In this document: piece by piece, positions 35,549 through 44,737 of the stretch
Layout of the letters: the number at the start of each line of letters is the position of its first letter
Numbering within the stretch: the first letter of the stretch is position 1
Origin: CAIWHR01 sp963726765
GTDB lineage: Bacteria; Pseudomonadota; Gammaproteobacteria; Burkholderiales; Casimicrobiaceae
NCBI GenBank assembly: GCA_963726765.1
Contig: CAVSDH010000011.1
Location: forward strand, 372,001-436,000
DNA: 64,000 bases
Direction of reading: 5' to 3'
Notes under the pieces: model-generated
What the model was told of the DNA's origin: nothing
The model's database searches: none
What the model saw: only the letters and a program-made list of their open reading frames with translations
Translations under genes and position numbers: made by a program

Positions 35549-36148
35549 TCATCGCCGCAGTTTCCGCCGCGCGCGCCAATCCTCGACCAGAAGCGCATAG
35601 CGCACATGATCGCGCCAGCTGCCGCCGATTCGCAGGTAGCGTCGCGAGAAACCCTCCCGAACGAAGCCTGCGCCGAGCACCAGCGTGTGCGAGCGTACAT
35701 TGCGCGGCTGCACGTTGACCTCGACGCGATGCAGCTTCAGCGTGCGGAATGCAAACAGCAGCGCCAGCGCCATTCCGTCCGCCATGAGGCCCCTGCCGGC
35801 GTGCGGTGCAAACGCGTAATAGCCGAGATAGGCGCTGTGAAACGAGCCGCGAACGATCTCGCTGAAATTGAAGACGCCGACGATCGCGTCGTCGTCCACA
35901 TGGCGAACGAAGACGCCGGCGTGCGTGGCGGCGAGCGGATTGCGCTGGGCGCGCAGGCCAAAGCGCGCGACGTATTCATTGTAGGACGCGGGGGTACGGG
36001 GAGCGCGAACCCAGGCGCCGTGCAGGCGCCGGCTTGCGCGGACCGCGGCGAGAAAGACGCCTTCATCGCGAAGCCGGGGCAGGCAGAGATAGACGCGGGA
36101 TCCTCCGGAGAGAGCGATCTGCGCGGGGCGCGGCGAAGGGATTGGCAT
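35549..36148 (-). CDS. RimJ/RimL-type GNAT N-acetyltransferase
   Basis: A 199-residue acetyltransferase using acetyl-CoA. The segment VYLCLPRLRDEGVFLAAVRA opens the fold. GVFNFSEIVRGSFHSAYLGY is the central strand pair. FAPHAGRGLMADGMALALLF contains the acetyl-CoA pyrophosphate loop (AGRGLM), and LHRVEVNVQPRNVRSHTLVL with GAGFVREGFSRRYLRIGG matches the C-terminal region of RimJ. The ATG at 36148 (MPIPSPRPA) is preferred. The gene is divergent from fpr, whose ATG is 34 bases away. The substrate (ribosomal protein S5 N-terminus or other) is not certain. Confidence 0.82.
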   Translation of the reverse strand: MPIPSPRPAQIALSGGSRVYLCLPRLRDEGVFLAAVRASRRLHGAWVRAPRTPASYNEYVARFGLRAQRNPLAATHAGVFVRHVDDDAIVGVFNFSEIVRGSFHSAYLGYYAFAPHAGRGLMADGMALALLFAFRTLKLHRVEVNVQPRNVRSHTLVLGAGFVREGFSRRYLRIGGSWRDHVRYALLVEDWRARRKLRR

Positions 36149-36182
36149 AATGGCAATCTTACCTTTTGCAGGGAATCCCCTG

Positions 36183-36938
36183 ATGAGCAAGTGGGTGCAA
36201 GGCAAGCTGATCGGCAAGAAGTACTGGACCGAACGCCTCGTGTCGATCGGGATCGATGCACCCGAGGTCACTTTTGTCGCGGGCCAATTCGGGCGCCTGG
36301 CGCTGCCGGCACCGCCGGGCTCGAAGGAGGAGATGGTCGGGCGACCCTATTCGTTCGTTAACCCTCCCGGTTCGCCGCATCACGAGTTCTTCTTCAACGT
36401 CGTACCGGAGGGGCCGCTGTCGCCCCGGCTGGCGTCGCTCGGGATCGGCGACCCCGTCTGGCTCATGCCCAACGCGAACGGGTTCTTCACCATGGAAGAG
36501 GTCCCTGACGCGGAGGCGCTCTGGTGCCTGTCGACCGGGACGGGCATCGGCCCGTTCCTGTCGATCCTGCGAACCGCCGCGCCCTGGGAGAAGTTCGCGC
36601 ACGTGATGCTGGTTCACGCCGTGCGCACCGCCGCCGACCTCGCCTACCGCGACGTCATCGACGACGTTCTGAGGGCCCATCCCGGGGCCGCGGCCTATGT
36701 GCCGGTCGTCAGCCGTGAGCCGCATCCCGACGCGCTATCCGGCCGCATCCCGTCGCTGATCTCCGATGGCCGGCTCGAGTCGCGCGCGGGACAGGCACTT
36801 TCGGCGGGGAACGCGCATGTGATGCTGTGCGGCAACCCGGCGATGGTCGACGACGTGCAGGCGGTGCTCGGCGCGCGGGGAATGAGACGGCATCGGAGGC
36901 GGGAACCGGGTCAGATCACGCTCGAAACCTACTGGTGA
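36183..36938 (+). CDS. fpr: Ferredoxin/flavodoxin-NADP+ reductase
   Basis: A 251-residue FAD enzyme exchanging electrons between NADPH and ferredoxin or flavodoxin, used in redox balance and oxidative-stress defence. The FAD-binding motif is GRPYSFVNPPG. The NADP motif is CLSTGTGIGPFLSIL, and HAVRTAADLAYRDVID with VMLCGNPAMVDDVQ complete the NAD domain. It ends ITLETYW, close to the typical C-terminal aromatic of Fpr. The ATG at 36183 is the conserved start (MSKWVQGKLIGKKYWTERL). Length is close to the 248-258 of homologues. Confidence 0.92.
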   Translation: MSKWVQGKLIGKKYWTERLVSIGIDAPEVTFVAGQFGRLALPAPPGSKEEMVGRPYSFVNPPGSPHHEFFFNVVPEGPLSPRLASLGIGDPVWLMPNANGFFTMEEVPDAEALWCLSTGTGIGPFLSILRTAAPWEKFAHVMLVHAVRTAADLAYRDVIDDVLRAHPGAAAYVPVVSREPHPDALSGRIPSLISDGRLESRAGQALSAGNAHVMLCGNPAMVDDVQAVLGARGMRRHRRREPGQITLETYW

Positions 36939-37058
36939 TCGGTCCGTCGCGACCCTTCGGTCAGGAAATTGCCGTCGGCAGGGAAATGCGCGCGACGTGT
37001 CCATTCCCTGCAATGAAAGGGCGCGGTGCGACGCGGTCCGCTTCGGGTAACTGACCGA

Positions 37059-39731
37059 TCAGTCCGCGAGATTCCGTTCGACGATTTCCTCGACGTCCGG
37101 AGACAGTTCAGGCGATTCCGCGATCTTCTGCAATGCCGACCGCTGCAGCGCGCGTCGCGGTTCGGCGAATCGCCGCCACAGATTGAACGCCGCGGTCAGC
37201 ATTGCCGCGAGCTGCGGATTTTGGCGATCGAACGAAAGAATCTGATCGGCGACGAAGGCGTAGCCTGCCCCATTCTTCCCGTGGAACGCATGCCAGTTGC
37301 GGCGCGCGAACGTCGCCACCAGCGCGCGCACGCGGTTGGGATTGCGCGCGTCGAACTTCGGATGGGCGAGCAGCGACCGCACGCGCGCGAGCGTATCCGG
37401 ACGCGACGACGCGGCCTGCAGCGCGAACCACTTGTCCAGAACCAGCGGCTCGTCGCGCCATTTCGCTTCGAAGCGGGCGAACAGCGCCTCGCGTTCGTCG
37501 GCGACGCTGTGATTGATCGCGGCGAGCGTGGCAATGGCATCGGTCATGTTGTCGGCGGCGTCGAACTGGGCGACGGCGAGGGAGCGCGCCGGCGCATCGT
37601 CGATGGCGGTGAGATAGCGCAGACAGGCGTTGCGAAGCGCACGCGGGCCGGTCTGCGACGGAGTCGGCGCATAGGCTGCCTTCGGCCGGTGCAGCGCATA
37701 CGTCTCTTCCAATGCGGGGCGCGCGGCGCGCGCAATTTCGCGCACGACGAATTCGCGCGCCGCGATCAGCGCGTCGACGTCGATCGTCTGCACGAGGCCG
37801 GCGAGGTACGCCGGCTCGGGGGGGGTCAGCGCAAGCGCCAGCAGCGCGGGGTCGGCGGCGCGATCCGAGACCGTCGCCGTGGCGAGGCGCGACAGCGCAG
37901 CCGGCAAGGCCATCGGCTCGCCGCGCGCGTGCGTTGCGGCGAGGGCAAGGATCGCGCTGCAGAAGCTGCGCTGCGCGGCATCCCAGCGGTTGACCGGGTC
38001 GCTGTCGTGCGCGGCGAGGAACGCAAGTTCCGCGTCGGTGTAGTCGAATTCCAGCTTGACCGGTGCCGAAAAGCCGCGCAGCAGCGACGGCACCGGGGCG
38101 GCCGCGACGTCGCGGAATACGAATCGCTGGCGCTTTGCGGTCAGCGAAAGTACCCGCGTGGTCGCGGGCGCGTCTGCATCGCCGTTCAGCCGCAGCGGCA
38201 GGTCCGCGCCGTCGGGTCCGACGAGGCCGACCGACAGCGGAATGTGGAACGGTTCCTTCTGCGGCTGGCCCGGCGTCGGGTCGGCATGCTGCTCGACGTC
38301 GAGCGTGTACGTGGCGGCGGCAGCGTCGTAGCGGCCGAACGCACGAACGACCGGTGTTCCGGCCTGGCCATACCAGCGGCGGAATTGCTTCAGATCCGGC
38401 CCGCCAGCCTCGAGGCTCGCATCTTCCATGGCCCGGACGAAATCGTCGCAGGTGACCGCCTGTCCGTCGTGGCGTTCGAAATAGAGGTCCATGCCGCGGC
38501 GGAAGCGTTCCGGACCGAGCAGTGTGTGCTGCATCCGGATGACCTCGGCGCCCTTCTCGTAAACCGTCGGCGTGTAGAAATTGTTGATCTCGAGGTACTC
38601 GTCGGGACGCACCGGATGCGCCATCGGACCCGCATCCTCGGGGAACTGGGCGCTGCGCAGGTAGTCGACGGCCGCGATCCGCTCGACGGCGCGCGAACCC
38701 ATGTCGGCCGAGAATTCCTGGTCGCGAAACACCGTGAGACCTTCCTTCAGCGACAGCTGAAACCAGTCTCGACAGGTGACGCGATTGCCCGTCCAGTTGT
38801 GGAAGTACTCGTGGCCGACCACGCCTTCGATGGCCTGATAATCGCCGTCGGTCGCGGTGGCCGGGTCCGCGAGCACGAGCTTGCTGTTGAAGATGTTGAG
38901 CCCCTTGTTCTCCATGGCGCCCATGTTGAAATCGTCGGCGCAGAAGATCATGAAGCGGTCGAGGTCGTATTCCCGTCCGTAGCGCTCCTCGTCCCAGCGC
39001 ATGGCGTGCTGCAGCGCATTCATCGCGTGCGTGCAGCGCGGCAGGTTGCGCGGCGTCGACCAGATCTCCAGCGCGACCGCGCGGCCGGCCATGGTGGTAT
39101 AGCTGTCCTCGAGCGCCGCGAGGTCGCCCGCGACCAGCGCGAACAGGTAGGTCGGCTTGGGAAACGGGTCGTGCCAGCGGGCGAAATGCCTGCCGCGGTC
39201 GAGGCTTCCCTCGGCCACGAGGTTGCCGTTCGAGAGGAGGACGGGCGCGCGCTCACGATCCGCGACGATCGTCACGGTGTACGTCGACAGCACGTCGGGG
39301 CGATCGAGAAAATAGGCGATCCGACGGAATCCTTCGGCTTCGCACTGCGTGCAATAGACGCCGGTCGAAACGTAGAGGCCCAGGAGCGCGGTGTTGGCGG
39401 CGGGATTGACCGTCGAGTGCACCGCCAAGGTGCCGCTCGCGGGCGGTGCGTGGATCGTCAGCCCGTGCGCGTCGCAGGTCCAGCGGCCTTCGGGCAGCGG
39501 GGCGCCGTCGAGCTCGACTCTGACCTCGCGCTGGCCGTCGCCATCGAGGACGAGGGGAGCGCCGGCCAGTTCCGGGGGCGCGGCAGGATTGCGGTGGAAC
39601 GCGAAGGTGGACGTGACGCGCGTCGCCTCGCGGTCGAGCTCGAAGTCAAGAGCGAGCACCGGAGCGAGGAAGGCGGGCGGACGGTAATCCAGTCGCCGAG
39701 TCCTGCCCCGGTTGCCGCTGCGTGCCGACAT
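37059..39731 (-). CDS. pepN: Aminopeptidase N (M1 family)
   Basis: An 890-residue zinc aminopeptidase, slightly longer than E. coli PepN (870), recycling peptides in the cytoplasm. The substrate-recognition motif is MGAMENKGLNIFNSK. The zinc site is HEYFHNWTGNRVTCRDW followed by LKEGLTVFRDQEFS, giving HExxH-18x-E. The catalytic Tyr region is INNFYTPTVYEKGAEVIRM. The C-terminal helical domain is intact to ERNLAD. It starts MSARSGNRGRTRRLDYRPPA, a little more basic than usual, so the true start may be a few residues further in. No frame breaks are present. Confidence 0.95.
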   Translation of the reverse strand: MSARSGNRGRTRRLDYRPPAFLAPVLALDFELDREATRVTSTFAFHRNPAAPPELAGAPLVLDGDGQREVRVELDGAPLPEGRWTCDAHGLTIHAPPASGTLAVHSTVNPAANTALLGLYVSTGVYCTQCEAEGFRRIAYFLDRPDVLSTYTVTIVADRERAPVLLSNGNLVAEGSLDRGRHFARWHDPFPKPTYLFALVAGDLAALEDSYTTMAGRAVALEIWSTPRNLPRCTHAMNALQHAMRWDEERYGREYDLDRFMIFCADDFNMGAMENKGLNIFNSKLVLADPATATDGDYQAIEGVVGHEYFHNWTGNRVTCRDWFQLSLKEGLTVFRDQEFSADMGSRAVERIAAVDYLRSAQFPEDAGPMAHPVRPDEYLEINNFYTPTVYEKGAEVIRMQHTLLGPERFRRGMDLYFERHDGQAVTCDDFVRAMEDASLEAGGPDLKQFRRWYGQAGTPVVRAFGRYDAAAATYTLDVEQHADPTPGQPQKEPFHIPLSVGLVGPDGADLPLRLNGDADAPATTRVLSLTAKRQRFVFRDVAAAPVPSLLRGFSAPVKLEFDYTDAELAFLAAHDSDPVNRWDAAQRSFCSAILALAATHARGEPMALPAALSRLATATVSDRAADPALLALALTPPEPAYLAGLVQTIDVDALIAAREFVVREIARAARPALEETYALHRPKAAYAPTPSQTGPRALRNACLRYLTAIDDAPARSLAVAQFDAADNMTDAIATLAAINHSVADEREALFARFEAKWRDEPLVLDKWFALQAASSRPDTLARVRSLLAHPKFDARNPNRVRALVATFARRNWHAFHGKNGAGYAFVADQILSFDRQNPQLAAMLTAAFNLWRRFAEPRRALQRSALQKIAESPELSPDVEEIVERNLAD

Positions 39732-39812
39732 CAGCGTAGCCCGCGCGACGGCGTCACGGCTTTCCTTCCGATCCGCATGGGGCTACGCCGCACCGTCGCG
39801 CCCATTCGACGC

Positions 39813-40349
39813 CTAGCTCTTGACTTCGATGAGTTCGACGTCGAAGAGAAGCGTCGCGTTCGGCGGAATAACCCCGCCTGCGCCGCGTTCACCATAGGCC
39901 ATCTGCGGGGGGATGACGAGCGTGCGCCTGCCGCCGACTTTCATTCCCGCAACGCCCTCGTCCCAACCCTTGATCACTTTGCCGGCGCCGAGCACGAATC
40001 CGAAGGGCACTTTGCGATCGACCGAGCTGTCGAATTTGGCTCCATGTCCGTCCGGTACGGATGGGTCATAGAGCCAGCCGGTGTAGTGAACGAACACCGC
40101 TTTGCCGGCGACGGCCTCGGCGCCATCTCCCTGTTTCATATCAATTTTCTTGAGTTCCGTCACTTGGGCACCGATCTTGCTAGATGTAGTGGACGAAGAG
40201 GCCGCGGCAGGGGCCGCGGTCGGCTGTTGCGCGGTTGCGGCAACGGCAACGACGAGGCACGCGAGACCAAATGCATAGGCCGAAGGACGGACCCGATCGA
40301 CGCGGCGCGTCGCAAGTGGCCGAATTCGGGGGCGAAGCAATCGCAACAT
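39813..40349 (-). CDS. FKBP-type peptidyl-prolyl isomerase, exported
   Basis: A 178-residue protein with an N-terminal basic segment and signal helix (AYAFGLACLVVAVAATAQQ), a Ser/Thr/Ala linker and one FKBP domain. The domain shows VFVHYTGWLYDPSVPDG, FGFVLGAGKVIKGWDEG, RRTLVIPPQMAYGERGAGG and IPPNATLLFDVELIEV. All the usual active-site aromatic and acidic residues are visible. It probably helps fold periplasmic proteins. The ATG at 40349 has an SD-like aggaga about 7 bases upstream; an ATG at 40367 is an alternative. Confidence 0.88.
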   Translation of the reverse strand: MLRLLRPRIRPLATRRVDRVRPSAYAFGLACLVVAVAATAQQPTAAPAAASSSTTSSKIGAQVTELKKIDMKQGDGAEAVAGKAVFVHYTGWLYDPSVPDGHGAKFDSSVDRKVPFGFVLGAGKVIKGWDEGVAGMKVGGRRTLVIPPQMAYGERGAGGVIPPNATLLFDVELIEVKS

Positions 40350-40479
40350 GAGACATCTCCTCAACATGACGCACGGTTTGCCGCGCGACGGCGCACGGAA
40401 TCGGATCGCGTCCGGACGTTTGCGCCGGGGCGTCACGGCGCCGTTTCGACGCGCGATTGTAGCCGAGACGGGAGCGGTT

Positions 40480-40508
40480 TTGCGCGGGCCCGGGAATTCG
40501 GCTATAAA
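40480..40508 (+). promoter_or_regulatory. Candidate sigma70 promoter for the PilZ-like gene
   Basis: TTGCGC at 40480-40485 and TATAAA at 40503-40508, spacer 17 bases. Matches to consensus are four and five of six. The start codon is at 40608, giving a leader of roughly 93 bases. Confidence 0.55.
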
Positions 40509-40607
40509 TGTCGGCTCTCCGCAAAACGCGATGCCCGGCGCGCGCATGACCTCGCATCGGGCACCGGTCGATCGCAGGTCGCTTCTTGCGGGCCCTCCCC
40601 CTGAGCC

Positions 40608-42311
40608 ATGTTCGATTTCCTGACCCAGCAGACCCGGGACAATCCGGATCCCTTGCTAACGCCGAAGTCGGCGTCGGGCTGGCTTCGCCAGCTGCCCACG
40701 CTCGACGTCATCGGACGCCAACAGCACGTGATGCGGGCCTTCGAAGGAATGCGGCAATCGCGCAAGGCCCCCGATCTCAATCGCGTTGCCGCGGTCGAAT
40801 TCCTCGATTCCGCGCTCGGCGCCGATCGCCGTCAGCTGACGAAGCAGTATGTCGAGAACGTGGACACCTCGGCGCGACTGGCCGAGCGACTCTGGCTGGC
40901 GCTCCACGAGATGTGCCAGGGCTTCATCTTCGCGTATCAGTCGTCGCTCGAGCAGGCGCTGGCGCAGCCCGAGAATCCGCGCTGGAAAACCTACGTGCCT
41001 CGGCTGTTCTCGCGGCTCATCCACTACTACGGCACGGACGCCAAGCTTCGCGTGTTCCGCTACGAGCGCTGGATCCCGGCGAAGTGGATGGAGCTGCACA
41101 AGCTCTACATGCGGGCAACCGAGCTCGGCGTCGAGCGCGTGCCGGGGGCACTTGGGGGCGCGGGTTCGAACTCCACGCATTGGACGATCGAGCAGGAATA
41201 CGTTTTCGTCCTGCTCGTCCACCAGCTCAACACCGGAAACCTCTCCCCTGCCGCGCTCGACTGGGCGACTGCGCAGCTTCGCGCGTGGAGCCGCAAGCTG
41301 CAACTCGAGGCGGTCCCGCGGTCGGCGGAAGGTTTTTTCGTCGACCTAGCCGGCAAGAGCGGGCTGGTGCGCAGAACGGGCAACGATTCGGGCTCGATGC
41401 TGCGCTATCTCGACACCACGACCATGGCCGAGCAGCTGGAACGCGCGATTCACGCGCTGCGGCAGGCGGAGGCCACGGACCAGGGGCCGGCGGCGCCAAT
41501 CAACCAGCAACGCGTCGCGATCCTCGAAAAGGTGCGACCGGCGGTGTCGCCCAATCTCAATGCCGATCTGCGTCGCGATCCGCGCATCGCCGTGACCGTT
41601 CCGGCCAAGGTCCGTGTCGGGCTCGGCCGCATCTGCCGCGACCTTGCGGCGAAGGACGCCAACGATCTGGCAGGCGACGCGAACTCCTCGTCCGAGCAGA
41701 TCGAGGTCTTCGCCGTTTCCGACGGGTCTCGCGCGAAGCAGCGCGCCGCGGCGAACGAGCAGGATTCTCTTGCCGCGTCCATCACGTCGTTCAGCGATCC
41801 CATGTGGCAGGTCAAGGACCGCAGTGTCGCCGGACTGCGCATCGCGGCCTCCGGCGGCATCGGGCAGAGCCTCGCCCTCGGCGCGCTCGTCGCCGTGCGC
41901 CAGTCCGACGTCACCGACTGGGTGCTGGGCGTCGTGCGGAGACTGAACAAGGTGTCGAACGACGAAGTCGAGGCGGGCGTGTCGATCATCGCGGAGCGGC
42001 TCGTTCCCGTGGTGCTGTACGCCAAGCGCGAAGCGAAGGAGGATCTCGGCATCATCGTGAACGGCATCGACGTCTCGACAATGGGCGCGCGCTTCGACGG
42101 CCTCTATCTCCCGCCGCCGTCGCGTCCCGACAAGCCGCTCGCGGTGAAGACGCTGATCGTGCCGACCTCCGAATACGTCGAGGGACGCAACGTCATCCTG
42201 ACGACGGGCCGCTCGGTCTACACGGTCGCGCTGCGCCAGCTGGTCGAGCAACGCGCGGAATGGAGCTGGGCCGCCGTCCAGATCGTCGAGAAGAAGCCGA
42301 AGGACGTCTGA
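40608..42311 (+). CDS. Large conserved protein with a C-terminal PilZ-like domain
   Basis: A 567-residue cytoplasmic protein. The first 330 residues are mostly helical and not recognised. The C-terminal part contains WQVKDRSVAGLRIAAS, then ALVAVRQSDVTDWVLGVVRR and VEAGVSIIAERLVPV. This order of DxSxxG-like strand, charged turn and GVVRR strand is what PilZ/c-di-GMP-binding domains look like. The classical RxxxR and DxSxxG signature is only partly visible, so nucleotide binding is uncertain. It has its own good promoter. A two-domain protease gene follows on the same strand. Confidence 0.6.
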   Translation: MFDFLTQQTRDNPDPLLTPKSASGWLRQLPTLDVIGRQQHVMRAFEGMRQSRKAPDLNRVAAVEFLDSALGADRRQLTKQYVENVDTSARLAERLWLALHEMCQGFIFAYQSSLEQALAQPENPRWKTYVPRLFSRLIHYYGTDAKLRVFRYERWIPAKWMELHKLYMRATELGVERVPGALGGAGSNSTHWTIEQEYVFVLLVHQLNTGNLSPAALDWATAQLRAWSRKLQLEAVPRSAEGFFVDLAGKSGLVRRTGNDSGSMLRYLDTTTMAEQLERAIHALRQAEATDQGPAAPINQQRVAILEKVRPAVSPNLNADLRRDPRIAVTVPAKVRVGLGRICRDLAAKDANDLAGDANSSSEQIEVFAVSDGSRAKQRAAANEQDSLAASITSFSDPMWQVKDRSVAGLRIAASGGIGQSLALGALVAVRQSDVTDWVLGVVRRLNKVSNDEVEAGVSIIAERLVPVVLYAKREAKEDLGIIVNGIDVSTMGARFDGLYLPPPSRPDKPLAVKTLIVPTSEYVEGRNVILTTGRSVYTVALRQLVEQRAEWSWAAVQIVEKKPKDV

Positions 42312-42378
42312 CGCCGCGTGCTCGGGCCGGCACTGCGCGCGTCGCACCCGCCAGTGACATGGAATGAAGGATGTCCGA

Positions 42379-43449
42379 ATGATCGCGCGTGGCGCAATGC
42401 GGGCGCTGCCGGCATTCGTCGCGCTTGCGGTGGGAGCGTCCTCCGCGGAAGCCGCCGAATCCGCCGCGCGCGGGAAGTGCACGGTGGCGCGGATCGCCGA
42501 GTGGAAGACCCTCCCGACGCAGGGCCAGCCGATCGTCGACGGCGCGATCAACGGCCGAAAGGTCGGCGTGCTTCTGGACACCGGAGCCACGCGCAGCGTG
42601 GTCGTGCGTTCGGCGGCCGATCGCCTCGGCCTCGTCCGCTACGGCACGAGGTCCAGCCGGATGATGGGCATCGGGGGCGAGACCGCCGTCGAAACGGTCT
42701 CCATCGACGAGTTCGCGATCGGCGCCGAGGTGCGCAGGAACTGGCGTGTCCTCGTCGCCGGTGAGCACGACTTCGGCGCGGACATCGCCGTCATCCTGGG
42801 GCAGGATTACTTCCGTCACGCCGACGTCGAGTTCGATCTCGCGCACGGCTTCGTCCGCGTGTTCCAGTCCCGGAATTGCGAGGGACATTCACTTGCGTAC
42901 TGGACGACCGGTGCCGTGGGCACGGTCGAACTCGAGGCGATCTCCGACGTCGCGCCCGCAATCTCTTTCAACGTCGAGATCAATGGCCATCCGGTGAGAG
43001 CGCAGCTCGACTCCGGCGCATTCCCGTCGCTGCTGATGGCGCCGAAGGCAGCCGAGCTGGGGGTCACACCGAAATCCCCAGGGGTCGTCGCCGGAGGCTG
43101 CAGCAAGGGCCTCGGCCAGAAGACGATCGAATTCTGGTTCGGCACGTTCGAGAGCTTCCGGATCGGCGACGAAGTCGTCCGAGATCCCGGGATACGATTC
43201 GCGGACATCTGGAGATTCTCGACCATCGGCGAGACCGGGAGCCATGTTCCCGTCAAACCCGGCGATCGGCCGGACATGCTGCTGGGCGCCGACTTCCTGC
43301 GCTCCCATAGGGTGCTGGTGGCGCACGATCAGCGACGGATGTTCTTTACCTTCTCCGGCGGCGCCGTGTTCCCGAAGCTCGCATCGACCGCTTGCGGCGA
43401 GGGTCCGGACCGCGGCACGAGCACGGGTGCCGCGCCGCCTTCAAACTGA
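42379..43449 (+). CDS. Exported aspartic protease-like protein with two retropepsin-type domains
   Basis: A 356-residue protein with a signal peptide (ending near AEAAE, about residue 30). Two clan-AA aspartic protease half-domains follow. The first has VLLDTGATRSVVV and later DIAVILGQDYFRHADVEFDL. The second has VRAQLDSGAFPSLLM and later PDMLLGADFLRSHRVLVAH. Each thus shows the D(T/S)GA catalytic loop and the hydrophobic-hydrophobic-G flap partner (ILGQDYF, LLGADFL). Retropepsins normally dimerise; here both halves lie in one chain, so the protein could fold as a pseudo-dimer. The ATG at 42379 has an aagga site; 42364 is an alternative start. It converges on tolA. Confidence 0.72.
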   Translation: MIARGAMRALPAFVALAVGASSAEAAESAARGKCTVARIAEWKTLPTQGQPIVDGAINGRKVGVLLDTGATRSVVVRSAADRLGLVRYGTRSSRMMGIGGETAVETVSIDEFAIGAEVRRNWRVLVAGEHDFGADIAVILGQDYFRHADVEFDLAHGFVRVFQSRNCEGHSLAYWTTGAVGTVELEAISDVAPAISFNVEINGHPVRAQLDSGAFPSLLMAPKAAELGVTPKSPGVVAGGCSKGLGQKTIEFWFGTFESFRIGDEVVRDPGIRFADIWRFSTIGETGSHVPVKPGDRPDMLLGADFLRSHRVLVAHDQRRMFFTFSGGAVFPKLASTACGEGPDRGTSTGAAPPSN

Positions 43450-43459
43450 GCGGGAATCT

Positions 43460-44317
43460 TCAGTCCTGCGGCCTGAACTTGAGCGTCAGGCTGCGCTGGA
43501 ACAGCTCGGGGCGATCGGGGCGAGGCAGCGGCGAAGACTTCTGGATCGCGCGCTGAACGGCTTCGTCGTAGGCGCGAACGCCGCTCGATTTCCTGAGCAC
43601 GGCGTCGATGATTTCGCCCGTCGGCAGCTGAACGACCTCGAAGATCGCCTCCGGATTTCCGCTCATGTCGGGCGGCAGGGTCACGTTGCCCTTCACCTTC
43701 GACTGGATGCGGCGGATGTAATCGACCTCGGCGCGGGATCGCGCAGCGGCCTCCGCATCCGCGGCTTTCTGCTGTGCGTCGCGCGCGACCTTTTCGCGCT
43801 CGGCCTGCGCCTTCAATTCGGCGGCCTCGCGCGCCTGTCGGTCGCGCGTCTCGGCAACCTTTTTCTGTTCGTCCTGTTTCTTCTTCTCTGCCTCGCGCTT
43901 GTCGGCTTCCTTCTTTTCGCGTTCCCTGCGCTCGCGCTCCGCCGTGTCCTTCGCCTTGCGCTCTTCCTCCGCCTTCGCCTTGCGCGCGATGTCGGCGGCG
44001 CGGGGATCGGGTTTCTCGATCTTGGGTTCGGGATTCGGAATCGGCTTCGGCGGTTCCGGCAGGGGCTCGGGTTTCGCGACCGGTGGCTGCGGGGGCAGGA
44101 CGACGGGTGCGGGCGGCGGCGGCGCGGGCGCTTCGGCCACGGGCACTCTTGCCGACGGCGCGTAGAGCTCCGCCGTCATCGGCGCGGGCTGCCGATTCTG
44201 CCAGCGGACCGAAAGGAAGAGGACGCCGATGAACGCGACGTTGACGGCAATCGCAAGCGCAAGCGCGGGCCAGCGGCCCGAGATCTCGGCCGGCTCGCGG
44301 GGTCTATCAACGGACAT
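43460..44317 (-). CDS. tolA: TolA, cell-envelope protein of the Tol-Pal system
   Basis: A 285-residue TolA/TonB-type energy-coupling protein. It has one N-terminal transmembrane helix (ALALAIAVNVAFIGVLFL), a Pro-rich segment (residues about 60-95), and a long Lys/Glu/Arg/Ala-rich helical region (about 100-200) spanning the periplasm. The globular C-terminal domain contains VTLPPDMSGNPEAIFEVVQL, VRAYDEAVQRAIQKSSPLP and ends TLKFRPQD. It starts 3 bases after tolR. Normally tolB and pal follow; here the next gene downstream is convergent and unrelated. Confidence 0.92.
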   Translation of the reverse strand: MSVDRPREPAEISGRWPALALAIAVNVAFIGVLFLSVRWQNRQPAPMTAELYAPSARVPVAEAPAPPPPAPVVLPPQPPVAKPEPLPEPPKPIPNPEPKIEKPDPRAADIARKAKAEEERKAKDTAERERREREKKEADKREAEKKKQDEQKKVAETRDRQAREAAELKAQAEREKVARDAQQKAADAEAAARSRAEVDYIRRIQSKVKGNVTLPPDMSGNPEAIFEVVQLPTGEIIDAVLRKSSGVRAYDEAVQRAIQKSSPLPRPDRPELFQRSLTLKFRPQD

Positions 44318-44320
44318 GCG

Positions 44321-44734
44321 TCAACCCGATGGCGGACGCGCGAGCAATCCCACCTTTCGCACGCCGTTGCGCTGCAGAAGGTCGAGGACACCCAGCACGT
44401 CCTCGTAGCGGGCAGCCTTGTCCGCAGCGATGACCACCGGCTGGTCGGGAAGTCTCGCCTGCTTCGCGCGGATCCGGGCGACGAGCTCGTCGCGTGACAG
44501 CGCCGTCACGGCGCCGCCGGACTGCTGGTCGCGCAGCGTGAGCGTGCCGTCCGTGCGCAGGGTGACCTCGAGCGGTTGTGCCGGCGCGGTCAGTTTCGAG
44601 CCTACCGACGGCAGCTCGATCTCGCCGGGGTTCACGAGCGGCGCGGTGACCATGAAGATCACGAGCAGCACCAGCATCACGTCGATGTACGGCACGACGT
44701 TGATCTGGTTGATCGACCTGCGCGCGCGCCGCAT
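44321..44734 (-). CDS. tolR: TolR, proton-channel subunit of Tol-Pal
   Basis: A 137-residue ExbD/TolR protein with a single membrane helix carrying the proton-handling Asp in VVPYIDVMLVLLVIFMVTAP. The periplasmic domain includes VTLRTDGTLTLRDQQSG and VVIAADKAARYEDVLGVLDL. It lies between tolA (3 bases downstream) and tolQ. A gap of 173 bases separates it from tolQ, unlike the tight spacing elsewhere in the operon. Confidence 0.93.
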   Translation of the reverse strand: MRRARRSINQINVVPYIDVMLVLLVIFMVTAPLVNPGEIELPSVGSKLTAPAQPLEVTLRTDGTLTLRDQQSGGAVTALSRDELVARIRAKQARLPDQPVVIAADKAARYEDVLGVLDLLQRNGVRKVGLLARPPSG

Positions 44735-44737
44735 GGG

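Noticed and set aside
37026..40604. A 1192-codon open frame on the plus strand
   Set aside because: It runs antisense to pepN and the FKBP gene, is Arg/Gly-rich and has no recognisable motif. High GC creates long open frames opposite real genes.
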